From: Rhododendron vialii | Lineage: Eukaryota; Streptophyta; Magnoliopsida; Ericales; Ericaceae | Direction: 5' to 3' | DNA length: 64,000 nt | NCBI RefSeq assembly: GCF_030253575.1 | Contig: NC_080557.1 | Location: 5,947,001-6,011,000, forward strand | In this document: positions 24,480 to 35,947 of the stretch, piece by piece | Position numbering within the stretch: position 1 is the stretch's first letter | How the letters are laid out: every line of letters begins with the position of its first letter | The notes under the pieces: generated by a model | The model's input: the letters and a program-made list of their open reading frames with translations, nothing else | Database searches by the model: none | What the model was told of the DNA's origin: nothing | Made by a program: the position numbers and the translations under genes

Positions 24480-26120
24480 TACTACTCCTTGATAAGGGAG
24501 AGCAAGTGATACGAATGACTGAATTGATTTGTGAGCAGGGGAGTAGGTTAAATTGATACCGATAAAGGCCTAAAACAGAATTAAAAGGACTTTATTAACG
24601 GTTTAACAAAGTCTGGTTACAAGGAAATGAAATAAACTCTAGGCTTGGCTAGATTGAACAGGAAAGTAAAGATAATTGAAAGATAAATTGGATAAGCCGT
24701 GGGCTTGATGGTCGTGGATCTTTGCCAAGGCTTTCAATTCAGGTATTTATAAGCAATGTTTCCAGGCCTTGAGCTGCTTGAGCTGCTTCCACAGGCCTTC
24801 ATGCATGGCTGCCAAGTGGCCCTTTTGAGCTGCTTCAAAATGCTCCAATGAGAGGTTGTTCCTTGACCAAAACGTGCTCTTCACTCCAACAAAACAACCA
24901 AAGCCTGAAAAATCCTCATTTTTTTGCATAAAACTTTGTAAAAGAGCAAAAGAAATTTCAGCATTCAGGCCTTTGAGCTGCTTCAACACTCAAGCAACTA
25001 CTTGAATGGACATCCTCTGGGCCCACCAAAGCTAAGGATCGAGACTTCTTCAGGCCTTCCCACCATTTTATTGGTCCTTGCATCCCTTGTGGGCCCTTAA
25101 ATCTTCTAATCTTGACCCCTTGTGGAAGAAGAATCGAGAAACAAAGGCTCAACCAGATCTGGGTGAGCTGCTTGTGAGCAACTTGCTTAAGTCTTCATGA
25201 CTCATTTGCCAGCAGCTCCGAAGGTTGCATATACGCCACCTATCCTTGGCCTTGCTTCATGCTGAAGGATAGGGTCCACTCAGACCTTGAGCTATTTGTA
25301 AGCAGCTTACCCAGGTCTGCCAAACAAGAACATTCTAGGCCTTTGAGCTACTTGGGTGCATGAATGCTTGTAAAAAAGGATATTTGGGCCCACCAAGGCC
25401 ATAAATGTAGGCCTGGTTAAGCTGCTTGTGAGCAGCTTGTGTGATGTTACTTTCTAGGCTTTTGAGCTGCTTGTGAGCAGCTTGTGTGATGTTAGAGAGA
25501 ACTTTCTAGGCTTTTGAGCTGCTTGTGAGCAGCTTGACCCTTGAGCTGCTTGAGTAGCTTACTAGGGAGAAGCTTCTAGGCCTTTGAGCTGCTTGTGAGC
25601 AGTTTGCTTCCCAAGCATGACTAAGCAGCTTATATGGCCATGCTCCAAATATTAATGCGGCCTAATTAATTTTCAAACTCTCTTCTGCCCTTTCAAACTC
25701 AATTTGGCCAAATTGTAGCCACTTTAAATTCTACCAAAGGCCCAATTCAATCAAGGCCTAATTCTACCAAGCCCCAATAAGCCTTGCGAGCCCAAGCCTG
25801 GAGAAAAACCCAGGTTTTAACTGATTTGGACCTACTAGAAGGTCTTATTGTTTCTAAGAACTGGCCCAGGCCTGGATAAAATGCTCAGACTTAGTGGGTT
25901 GACCCAAGACTTTGGCCAGTCCTAGGCCCGAATTTGTGAAAGTGATATTTTGGGCATTAGTTTGTCCCAGTCTTTGCAAACTCAATTGGTCCTTTTGCGT
26001 TTAAACTGGCCCAATTCTGCAGGTAGCCGATTTATAAGGCTTCTCAAGGCCTAAAATTACCTCCAAGGCCATCTTCTATTCTTCTTCTAATTTTGGCCAA
26101 ATGGATGTAAACAGAACCTT
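24480..26120. repeat. Repeat-rich stretch with GAGCTGCTTGTGAGCAGCTT motif
   Basis: The motif GAGCTGCTTGTGAGCAGCTT and variants recur at least eight times between about 24765 and 25640, spaced irregularly and often preceded by TAGGCCTTT. Most copies are themselves near-palindromic (GAGCTGCTTGTGAGCAGCTT). A minus-strand TATA-like CTTATAAATACC lies near 24740. The stretch may be a decayed LTR in minus orientation, but I found no matching ends or target duplication. No gene. Confidence 0.4.
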
Positions 26121-26416
26121 AATGAATTCATTGATACCATGGAGTTGGTGGATATGCCATTATTACTACATCAAACTTTTGAAGGGGTACTTGTGAAACA
26201 TTTTTGGGAAAGCAGAGTTCTGGATGGACGGGCCGGGCCGGGATTAAGCTGTTGAAGAAGTTGCGAGGTCTTGGAGTTGTAATTAAGAATTGGAAATAAC
26301 TCAGTCTTTTGGAACACTATTTCTGAGATATCCAAGGCAGAGGACTAGAGGAGAAGCTAATGCATTTGGATACCACTAAGGCCCCGATATTCTAAGGGAG
26401 CACGTGATTCGGACAA

Positions 26417-26970
26417 GGGAAATTTTCAAAATTGCACCTGAACTTTGCATCAAATGTCACAGAGACACCTGAACTTAAGTTTATTTCAATTAAACACATG
26501 TACTAACAAAATCCCTAAATTTAGACCCCTGAACTTAAGTTTATTTCAATTAAATACTTATACTAACAAAATCTCCAAATTTAGACCTCCGCCGTTATAT
26601 TTCGTTCCAAAAATTGCTGACATGGCATCTCCAACCCGTTTAAGTTGTCCCATTGCACATGTTTCTAACAAGGAACGATGCACCCAAGCGAAACCCATAG
26701 GCAAACTTCATCGTTCCCTGTTGAAAACAGTGCAATGGGGCAACTTAAACAGGTTAGAGATGCCATGTCAGCAATTTTTGGGACGAAATATAACGGCGGG
26801 GTCTAAATTTGGGGATTTTGTTAGTACATGCGTTTAATTGAAATAAACTTAAGTTCAGGTGTCTAAATTTGGGGATTTTGTTAGCACAGGTGTATAATTG
26901 AAATAAACTTAAGTTCAGGTGCCTCTGTAACATTTGGTGCAAAGTTTAGGTGCCATTTTGAAATTTTCCC
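26417..26970. mobile_element. Mutator-like MITE with long inverted repeats
   Basis: The 9-bp target duplication TTCGGACAA stands at 26408-26416 and 26971-26979. Ends are inverted copies for well over 100 bp (TCAAAATTGCACCTGAACTT against TCAAAATGGCACCTAAACTT). Inside each arm a roughly 60-bp unit containing GAACTTAAGTTTATTTCAAT is repeated in tandem. A 9-bp duplication and long TIRs are typical of Mutator-like elements. Confidence 0.88.
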
Positions 26971-27024
26971 TTCGGACAATGATGCTATTTTGTTTCTTTT
27001 TTTCAATTGGTACCTCACCAACTT

Positions 27025-27348
27025 GGGCGCCGCTATTCGCAGCCCTCTATTTTCTCCCATAGCCCGTTAAAAATTTTCAATTATGCTCGACAGTTAGTTA
27101 CCGAAATTGAGATATATTTTCAACATCCAATTACCGAAATATAATATTTTTTTCAACAGCTATTTACCGAAAATGTATGTTCGGCAGTTGTTTACCGAAA
27201 GTTGAACATATTTTCGACATGTAGTTACCGAAATATAATCTTGTTTTCAACAGTAATTTACCGAAATGTTATTTATGATTTTCAACAACCATTTACCGAA
27301 ATGTAGTGGGCTATGGGAGAAAATAAAGGGTTGTGAATAACGGTGCCC
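27025..27348. mobile_element. Mutator-like MITE with internal tandem repeats
   Basis: Terminal inverted repeats of about 40 bp (GGGCGCCGCTATTCGCAGCC against GGGCACCGTTATTCACAACC). Flanks are CACCAACTT (27016-27024) and TACCAACTT (27349-27357), a 9-bp duplication with one mismatch. The interior is six or so copies of a 25-35 bp unit ending ATTTACCGAAAT. Confidence 0.8.
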
Positions 27349-27588
27349 TACCAACTTTGTGTGGAGATTTAGGGAGCACGTGATTTGTCGAGTGGTATGT
27401 GCCAGCCTAGTTGGGATATAGCTCTTTGACAATAATGCTATTTTTCTCATTCTCATTTTTTAGCTTGTCGTATCTTTTACTCAAGTTATTGAATTTTCTT
27501 CTTATCGAAAAACAGGGTGAGGACATTTTTTTTTTGGTTTAAGGGATGCATGATGCATCTAATTAACTAAAATAGAAGAGTACATAAG

Positions 27589-28029
27589 CAAGGCCGGCCC
27601 AACCCCAAGACCCAAGAGGCCTGGGCCTTGGGCATCCAAAAAAGTCTAATTTTTAGGGGCACTCCAATATTTTTACTATTTGGGTTTAAGTAGGACTTTT
27701 TTGAAGCCCAATAGAATGGAAAAAATGTCCAATTAGAGGTAATAAGTTAGTCCAATCCATCATCCCATAAGCCCAACCCACTAAATCCCCAAAATCATTT
27801 CCCCCAAATCAACGAATAACACCACCCAAAAATCGTTTTCCCCCAAACCCACCCAAAAAACTTGATGATCTCGTATTTTGTGTTCATATGTAATGATTAG
27901 TAGAATTTTATATTGGTTTGGCTTTCTCGTATTGTGATTGTTGCTGTAAAAATTGTTAAGTATTAATTCTTTAAGAGCACACTTTTTTTTATTAGGTCTT
28001 GGGCACTAAAAACCCTTGGGCCGGTCCTG
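27589..28029. mobile_element. Non-autonomous hAT element
   Basis: Ends are CAAGGCCGGCCCAA and, reading inward from the right, CAGGACCGGCCCAAGGG. The 8-bp target duplication TACATAAG is at 27581-27588 and 28030-28037. No transposase frame. It sits inside the decayed LINE. Confidence 0.9.
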
Positions 28030-28508
28030 TACATAAGTATTGGGTAGGTCACCCTCTCGGCATCTGCCCTTGAGTGAAAAGAAATACAACTGGGCATAAA
28101 ATCGAAGACACGTAGTCCTTATAGTCCATTTAGATTTGGTAAGGCGATCCGCACAACAGTTTCCTTCGCGAAAGCTATGGTTCACTTCCGCTACATCCAA
28201 AAGCCTCTAAAAGGTACCTGCAAATGTAGTCGAACATAAGCAAATCATGACTCTTGAGTCTGATTCAACTTCCAAATTATGAATTCCTAAATGAGCAGCT
28301 AGTTGAAGACCATGTCACAGTCCCCATATATAATTGCCCCTATTTTCCGACAGAAACCCGCCACCCAGTTGCCGTGGTGGTCATGTATAATACCCCCAGC
28401 CCCTGCATCAGTGTTCTGGTCGCGGGCGGACTCGCATGAACCAGTCTGTAGTTAACATGAACCAGTCTGTAGTTAACATGAACCAATTTGGTTTCTGAGG
28501 CTTCCAAC
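28030..28508 (-). pseudogene. LINE fragment: RNase H domain
   Basis: On the minus strand near 28420-28335 the frame reads AGGIIHDHHGNWVAGFCRKI. Near 28200 it reads DVAEVNHSFREGNCCADRL. These are the early and late motifs of the RNase H domain found at the C-terminus of many plant L1-type retrotransposons. Several stops and frame changes separate them, and a 21-bp segment (CATGAACCAGTCTGTAGTTAA) is duplicated at 28437-28478. It continues the LINE seen at 29456-29884 and 43936-44940. Confidence 0.75.
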
Positions 28509-29455
28509 CATAGTTTTAAATATCGGCCGATACGATTCGTATCGGCCGGTTCATACCGGTATTTGAGAGTTTCGGTTCGGATATAGGCCGGTATAACGGG
28601 GAGACTGAAATTCGCAGGTGAACTGGCCGATTCCCGATACGTATCGGTATGTAACCGATTTGTGGACCGGTTCTGCCAAAAAAAAAAAAACACAGAGCTT
28701 CTCAACTCCTTCCACTTTTCACAGCTTTTTCCCTAAAATTTTGGATCTCACTAGCATTCATATAGTGGGAGCTCTTCATATGGTAGTAATCCTACGGTCA
28801 GAGAACCATCAACACATGGGTATTCACAACAACAATCCGATACTAGCGGCACCACCAATAATTTTGAGCACTGTAATTTCAACAACTTCTACGGATATCT
28901 ATTTGGAGCTGTTGGGCAAAATAGTCATGGTGATGATCAATTTAATGAGGAATATGAAGATCCTCCGGTACCTCCACGCCATTCATTTTGGCATTGAAGT
29001 TGTATTAGCAAAATTATTTATGACTTAAAAGCTATGAGCTTGAAACTAGTTGTGGCTAGCGATTATGTAATGTAAAACCTCTATGGTGTGTTTATTTTAA
29101 TGTCTTCATCTTATTTTTGCTATTTATGTCAATTATATCGAAACTCATAATGTTGCATTTTTCTCATATTTGTAAAATCTTATTGACTTGCAGGTTTTGA
29201 TAAATTATCGGATATTTCACATGAACAGAATGAGCAATAACATGTCTTAAATTAATTAAAATGTGATAATTTAAGCAAATGTTGGGGGCAAAAGCCACAA
29301 AAGTATATTTTTCAAGTTTTATATATGTTGCTGATGATTTTTAAAAATTCACGACAGCGACACCCAATTCCCGTGACGTATCACCGATATGTTCCGATAC
29401 CGATATACCACGACCGATACCACGACGGCGACCGATACCGCGATTTAAAACTATG
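28509..29455 (+). mobile_element. hAT-type element with possible transposase tail
   Basis: Ends CATAGTTTTAAATATCGG and (from the right) CATAGTTTTAAATCGCGG lie between 8-bp copies CTTCCAAC (28501-28508 and 29456-29463). Near both ends are arrays of GGCCGATAC/ACCGATAC motifs. In the middle a plus-strand frame ending near 28998 includes NEEYEDPPVPPRHSFWH then stop, resembling an acidic transposase C-terminus. I cannot confirm that from sequence alone. Confidence 0.75.
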
Positions 29456-29884
29456 CTTCCAACCCGTGAAAAACCAATATTGAGCTGGATTTGAACCGCT
29501 GATTCCCCATTCCTGTGCAGCTGCGATGATAAGGTTACGAATGCTATCCCGATTGATAGTAATTTTGTCGAAGACTCTGCGATTTCTGTTAAGCCAAATG
29601 CACCAGCACGCAAAAGGAAATATGGTCGCCCAAGTATTGGATAGAGAGAACTTAGAAGAAGATTGACAGTTTGCTTTGACCCGATGAAGAGTATCAGATG
29701 CAAAAAAATCCTGCATATCCCTTGGTATCATACCATGAATATCCCACACGGACAATCTCTCAAAACGTAAGAGTGCAAGTTGTCAATCAAACACGGGCAC
29801 ATCCCCATTACACATTGCTGCGAAAGCTGAATGAGATGTAAAGCCTCCGAAAGTGGGATGCTTCCACATCAGATGGTGACCCTC
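29456..29884 (-). pseudogene. LINE fragment: C-terminal part of ORF2
   Basis: Minus-strand frame with SNTWATIFPFACWCIWLNRN followed by RRVFDKI, the stretch between the zinc-binding (zf-RVT) and RNase H regions of plant L1 reverse transcriptases. Stops occur further upstream. It is bounded on the left by a hAT element and on the right by LTR element 2, both of which inserted into this LINE. Confidence 0.75.
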
Positions 29885-30577
29885 TGTTTGTACCATAATT
29901 AAGACTTCCATTTTTACCCGTCGATCAGGCGACACGTGGCAAGGGTAAATATGGGCAAGTAGAAGAATAGAATGGACTCACCTTAATAATTTAGAATGGA
30001 AGTAAATCGATGGTGAAACTATAAAAAGTCTTGTCCGTCGATTGGCCTACACGTGGCGTATTCCTATGGCCTTTTGGTCCGTCGATCAGGTGACAGGTGT
30101 CAAAAGGAATTAGATCCCATGATTCCACGATTAAAGAGAATGTTAACCGCAATTAACAAAACAATTTTCCCAACGTGGGCATGATCGGCAGTTAGAGAAG
30201 TTTCTTCAGCAGAATTCGAGGGAGTTTTCAACTGCTACTTTGGGGGGAAGATTTGAATTCAAATGTAGGGAGGCCTATTTAAGAACAAGTTAGTAGCAGT
30301 TTCAGGGACACACAAACAACGCAAATCAGGCCTTTATCTTTTCTTTTCTAGGAGTAGAGTTAACTTGTAATTGCTCACTCAATCATCTCGATTGATTGTT
30401 CTTCTACTTTGAGGGTTAATAAAGTCTATTTTGTTAATCTTCTTCCACACTTCATCCACTTTATTATTTGTTTCCAAAGAAGTCCTGAAATACGGCAAGG
30501 AACCAAACTCCCACATTCCAACAAGCTTACGATACAATTTCCCGTCGATTGGAAAGAAAACAAGAATTTTGGTAACA
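29885..30577 (+). repeat. 5' LTR of element 2
   Basis: TGTTTGTACC ... GGTAACA. A likely core promoter is CTATTTAAG near 30277. The primer-binding site TTGGCGCTAGAAGGAGG begins a few bases downstream at about 30581; the tRNA is not assigned. Confidence 0.93.
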
Positions 30578-30623
30578 ATTTTGGCGCTAGAAGGAGGGCT
30601 CATTACTAATTTGGAAGTGAGCA

Positions 30624-33326
30624 ATGGCACCGAAGACTAGGAATCAATTGCAAACAGATGGTAACAATGACAACAATTATGCCAATACTAATGGTGGAAG
30701 TGATGCAAATGGAATCAATGCTGTGAATCCGGACCAGAGGAGTCCAGAAGGGGGCCAACCAAATGGCCTAGAGATCGAATCATGTGACTTGATCCAAAAA
30801 TTTGCAAGAGTTTTAAATGATCCAGAAAGTGAGGTAGCCAAAACTTTGATGGCTATGTTTAAGGCATAGGTGGCACAAAATCAACCAACAGTGGAAGTCC
30901 CAGTTAACGTAAACGTTAACCCTGGACAGACCAGTGGATATGCCAACCGTAGTACTGAAGTACCTTCTACGCAGGTATTTGATAATCCAACTTTTGAAAC
31001 TATTTTTACTGGTATGAATAGGGTTCCAAATAATATTAGCAATGGTCAAAATCAGAGCTTTTATCAAAGTATACCAACTACTGTCCCTATGGGAATAGAG
31101 AATGGAAATATTGGAAATAATGCCCATGGAGGGCAAAATATTTATGCAAATATTTTTAGGAATGATAACAGGAACATTCCAAGTATTGCTAATGGTGATC
31201 CAAATCTTTATGGGTACGATCCACCAAACATAAGAAGACAAGATTATCCATATGGGTATGATATTAGACCTGAAACCCTTGTTCCTCCAAATCAAACCGG
31301 AAGAATACAGGAGCCTTATTTAAGGGCTCAACTCACGAATATTATGCAAGATATGTATGGTCCTGGATTACGTTGAATTGAAAAACCTATGTTTAGAAAA
31401 CCGTATCCAAACTGGGTTGATAATGTGCCTTTTCCAAGGCATTATAGAATTCCAAATTTAGTTCTTTTCAATGGAGAGGAAAATCAGTCAACTATAGAGC
31501 ATGTTGGGAGATTTTGCCTGCAAATAAGTGAAGCAGATTTGGACGAGGCTCTAAAATTAAAGTTGTTTCCTCATTCTCTTACCAGAACTGCTTTTTCTTG
31601 GTTTATTAATTTGCCTCCAAATTCTGTTCATTCTTGGAGAGAAATGGAAGAACAGTTCCATACTCAATTCTTTAGGCATGCACCAGAAATTTCAGTAGCA
31701 GACTTGGCTAAAATCAAACAAAAGCCTTCAGAGTCTGTTGGACAATATATGAACAGGTTCAAAAAGATTAGGAATCAGTGTCATTTTTACATCCTCGAGT
31801 CTGAAATAGTGAAGATAGCCCAAGAAGGGCTTGATTATGATTTTAAGAAACATTTTACTGGAACTGAATTCAGAGATTTATTTGATTTTACTTCCAAAGC
31901 CATAGGATATGAGGCTATTCTTATGGAAGGGGAGTACAGGAAAAGTAAATCACTTGGTACATATTACCAAGATATAGAAGGAGACGTAGAGATTGATGTT
32001 GCCCAAGTGATTGGAAAAGCACCAATTGTTTGTGACACCTTAACAAAGGCTGAGAAGCCTGTGAATATGCCTTCATCTCATCCAAACAGGAGAAATCAAG
32101 CAAATTTTAGACAATACTCATTTGATTTGTCCAAAGCTGATCAACTATTTGATGAACTAATTAATCAAAAGTTCTTAACTTTATCACCAGGGCATATGAT
32201 TCCTCTTGAAAAGGATAGAAAGGGAAAAGATTACTGTAAGTGGCATAATTCTTTTCGACACAATACTAACAATTGTGTTACATTTCAAAATTGTGTGCAG
32301 AACCTGATCCAGAAGGGCCTGTTACAGTATGCTAAGGGAAATAAAGAAGTGATGGGTATTGATATTGATCCTTTTCCCTTGGTGGAAGTCAATATGGTGA
32401 CTGCCAGATTGAAGAAAGGGAAAATGGCATCTCAAATTGAAAGAAGGATTCAAGAAACAGAAGAAATTATGGAAGGAGAAGAGGAAGTTCAAGTGAAGCA
32501 GAAATTTGAGAATTACTTTTGTTTGAGATGTGATGAGGAGATTAAGAAAGGGGAAGAGATTATTGCAGAAAAAGAGTACAATGGTACCTATGCTAAAGGT
32601 TCCATTAGATTCAATACTATGGGAAGTAGTGATTTGCAGATTTATGTAGGACCAAAGTTGATTTTTAAAGGTGAAGACCCTGGAATTTTTATACCTTTTG
32701 AATCACTCAAATGGTATGGGGAAGATGATGAACCATTCCTATTTAAAGGATATCCTGTGATTCCAGCACTACCTGGGAAGCCAGATGCAAGCCTAATATA
32801 TCCACTTTCATTTATGAATGGAAGGGGAAGAGGTTTTTACCCAAGGGGTGTAAGATTAAGGGGAAGAATGCCTTTTGTCAGAGGTGGATATCAAGGAAGG
32901 ATGGTAATTTCGCCAAATATTGAGCATCATGGATGGGATACAGTGAGACATCCTAAATTCCCAAATGTTAGGGAATTCGTACCCGTTACCAACACTCAGA
33001 AAAGGAGGTTACAAAGGAAGATTTCAAAAAGAGAAAGAAGAGACCAGCAAATAACGATGGATTCAACACAGTGGCCAGAAATGAAGGCCAGAACAGTTCT
33101 AAATCAGGCAGCCCCTATGGTTTGGACTAGGGAGTCCACTATGCCAGTTTCAACAGTGCCTAAACAAAAGGCAAAGGAAGTAGAAAAACCTGGGGGGCAA
33201 ATAATCAAACCAACCATTACCCAAAGGCTTGGGGGGCAAAGCTCAAGTTCTTCTCCTGTTCTATCGATTAAGGAACAAAAGGCGGAATTCAAGAAGAGCT
33301 TAAAGAAGAAGATGGAAGAATTTTAA
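30624..33326 (+). pseudogene. Gag region of element 2, interrupted
   Basis: Three pieces in one frame are split by stops at 30867-30869 (TAG) and 31374-31376 (TGA). The 645-residue piece from 31389 holds the Gag domain (FPHSLTRTAFSWFINLPPNS, ESVGQYMNRF) and a zinc finger of the form C-X2-H-X4-H-X4-C (CKWHNSFRHNTNNC), the same unusual variant as in element 1. The region after it is basic and glycine/arginine-rich. It ends in TAA at 33324-33326, six bases before the next frame, which may be a normal gag stop or another lesion. Confidence 0.88.
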
Positions 33327-33332
33327 CAAGTA

Positions 33333-35905
33333 TTGTTAGAAGATGATGAAGATGATGATCTTTTGTCAGTTAATAGTTCAGATATGATGAAAGAAGATTT
33401 CAAAGGTGACAAGAATGAAGTAGACTCTCAAAAGTCTACCACTTTTGGCCAAGCACTGGATACAATCCAATTCGGGTCAGTTTCCCCTACTAGAGTTCAT
33501 TGCAATATGATTTTAGTTTTGCCAAAAACTTTTCAGGCAAAACCTAACACGAGTTTAGAAGGGGATGTTGAAGACAAAACAGATGCTATAGTGAAAATAA
33601 AGGAGCAAAAAGAAGACTTAAAAAAGAAGTCCATTCAAATTGAGAAAGACATAAAAGGAAAAGATGTGGTTGTCTTGAGGACTCCTGAAAATGCCTTGGT
33701 CAGGCATTTAAAGCCATTATATATTATGGTTCACATCAATGGGCAGCCTATTAATAAGGTTTTGATTGATAATGGAGCTATAGTAAACATCTTGCCTTCA
33801 AAAATGATGAAAATTTTGAACAAAAATGAGTCAGACCTGATCCCAACAGAAGTGACAGTTGGAAATTTTGCAAGAGGATGTTCACCTGCTAAAGGTGTGA
33901 TTTCTTTGCAATTTCAAATTGGAAACAGAAAGATGAACACTACTTTCTTTGTTATTGATTCTTCATCCAATTATAATGCCTTGTTAGGCAGAGATTGGAT
34001 TCATATAAACGGGTGTGTTCCTTCTTCTTTACATCAGGCATTAATATTTCTGAAACAAGGAGAGGATAAAGATGTCGACGGAATGAAAATTTTCTGGCCA
34101 GACAAACATCCATTTAAAGCAGATACCAACAACGTGGAAGCAGGTCTATATGATGAAGACTTATGGCCAATCAAGTTTGAAGGTTCAGAAGTGAAATCGA
34201 TAGGGATAAGCCTTACTGAAAGCCAGTTCCTTAAATACATTACAGATGGTTTTAAGGAGATAAGCGGAGATTTTGTTAGACCTAACATGATACTAAGGTC
34301 TAGTGGTTCTAAATCAAAGGTTTCCCATGATCAGTGACAATCTGAGCCATGTAAATGAAGAGTTAGCTACTTTAAAAGCTACTTTTAAGAGATTATTTTC
34401 TTTCATTGTATCTAGGAAATTAGAGACTGATGAGCCTATTTCTTGTAATTGGGCAGACTGTGTAGTTGATGATAGTCTTTTGACTGTTAAGGAATTGACT
34501 ATGGAAGATCTTGAAGCGGCTCCTGCTAAACTTGATGATTATAAAGCTGAAGTAAAAGATCCATTAGAGGATTTTAATGTAGGAACAGAGGAAAATCCTA
34601 GAGTTCTTCATGTATGTGCTGCTTTACCCGATGAAATGAAGGATCGTTTGAAGTACTTGTTGTCTGAATTCAAAGATTGTTTTGCTTGGGATTATCCTGA
34701 TATGCCTGGTTTGAACAGATCACTGGTTGAACACAAAATTCCTATTAAAGAGGACTTTGTTCCATATCAACAAATTCCAAGATAGATGACACCTGAAGTT
34801 CAAAAAGAAGTAAAAAAAGAAATGGAACGATTATTTATGGCCAAATTTATTAGGCCTGTTAAATATGTTGAATGGATTTCAAATATTGTTCCTGTAATTA
34901 AGAAAAATGGTAAGGTAAGAATATGCATCGATTTTAGAAATTTAAATACAGCATCACCAAAAGATGAGTATCACATGCCTGTTGTAGACCATTTAGTGGA
35001 TGCGACTGCAGGCCGTCGATTTCTTTCTTTTACGGATGGTTATTATGGATATAACCAAATATTTATTGCAGAAGAAGATCGATACACACAAAACTGCATT
35101 TAGATGTCCAGGATATATTGGATTGTTTGAATGGATTGTTATGGCATTTGGATTAAAGAATGCAGGAGCGACTTATCAGAGAACAATGAATGTGATTTTT
35201 CATGACCTAATTGGAAATTTTATGGAAGTTTACATTGATGACATAGTAGTAAAATCACATACATTTGATGAGCATGTAGACTACTTAAGGCAAGTCTTGA
35301 TGAGAATGAGACAATACAAGTTGAAAATGAATGCAATGAAATGCGCTTTTGGAGTTACTGCTGGAAATTTCTTGGGATTTCTGGTTCATAAGAAAGGGAT
35401 TGAGGTTGATAAAGATAAGGCTAAAACTATGATAGAAGCACAACCTCCAACAAATAAACAAGAACTCCAACAGTTTTTAGGACAGGTAAATTTTCTCAGG
35501 AGATTTATCTCCAATTTATCTGGAAAAACTCTTGCTTTTTCCACACTTTTGAAGTTAAAATCTCAGAAAGATTTTAAATGGGAAAAAGAACATCAGAAGG
35601 CCTTTGAGTTTTTGAAGCAATCATTGGTAAGGCCTTTTGTTTTGATGCCACCAATAATTGGAAAACCTCTAAAATTATATATCTCAGCAGAACACCAATC
35701 GATTGGTTGTCTTTTGGCTCAAGATAATGAAAATGGTCATGAACAAATCATTTATTATCTTAGTCGGAGATTAAATGAATGTGAGATAAAATATAAGCCT
35801 ATTGAAAAGCTATGCTTAACATTATACTTTTCTGCCATCAAGCTAAGATGTTACATGTTACCGTCAACGGTACATGTAATTGCACAGACAGATATCATTA
35901 AATAG
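33333..35905 (+). pseudogene. Protease, reverse transcriptase and RNase H region of element 2, interrupted
   Basis: The aspartic protease reads VLIDNGAIVNILPSKM (DNG in place of DTG/DSG). Frame changes occur near 34303-34337 and 35000-35100, and stops at 34783-34785 and 35903-35905. Reverse transcriptase motifs include [27 protein letters not shown] and YIDD (near 35233-35244). An RNase H with YISAEHQSIGCLLAQD follows. The catalytic residues are still readable across frames, but no single frame could make the enzyme. Confidence 0.88.
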
Positions 35906-35947
35906 ATCTTAACAAGGCCTTTATTAAGAGGCAAACGAGAAAAATGG

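Noticed and set aside
26440-26960. Repeated 60-bp units as a CRISPR-like or satellite array
   Set aside because: The whole stretch is bounded by a 9-bp target duplication and inverted ends, so it is a MITE.
28340-28705. 121-codon minus-strand ORF
   Set aside because: Formed by the duplicated CATGAACCAGTCTGTAGTTAA segment and the edge of a hAT element; the real coding remnant is the LINE RNase H.
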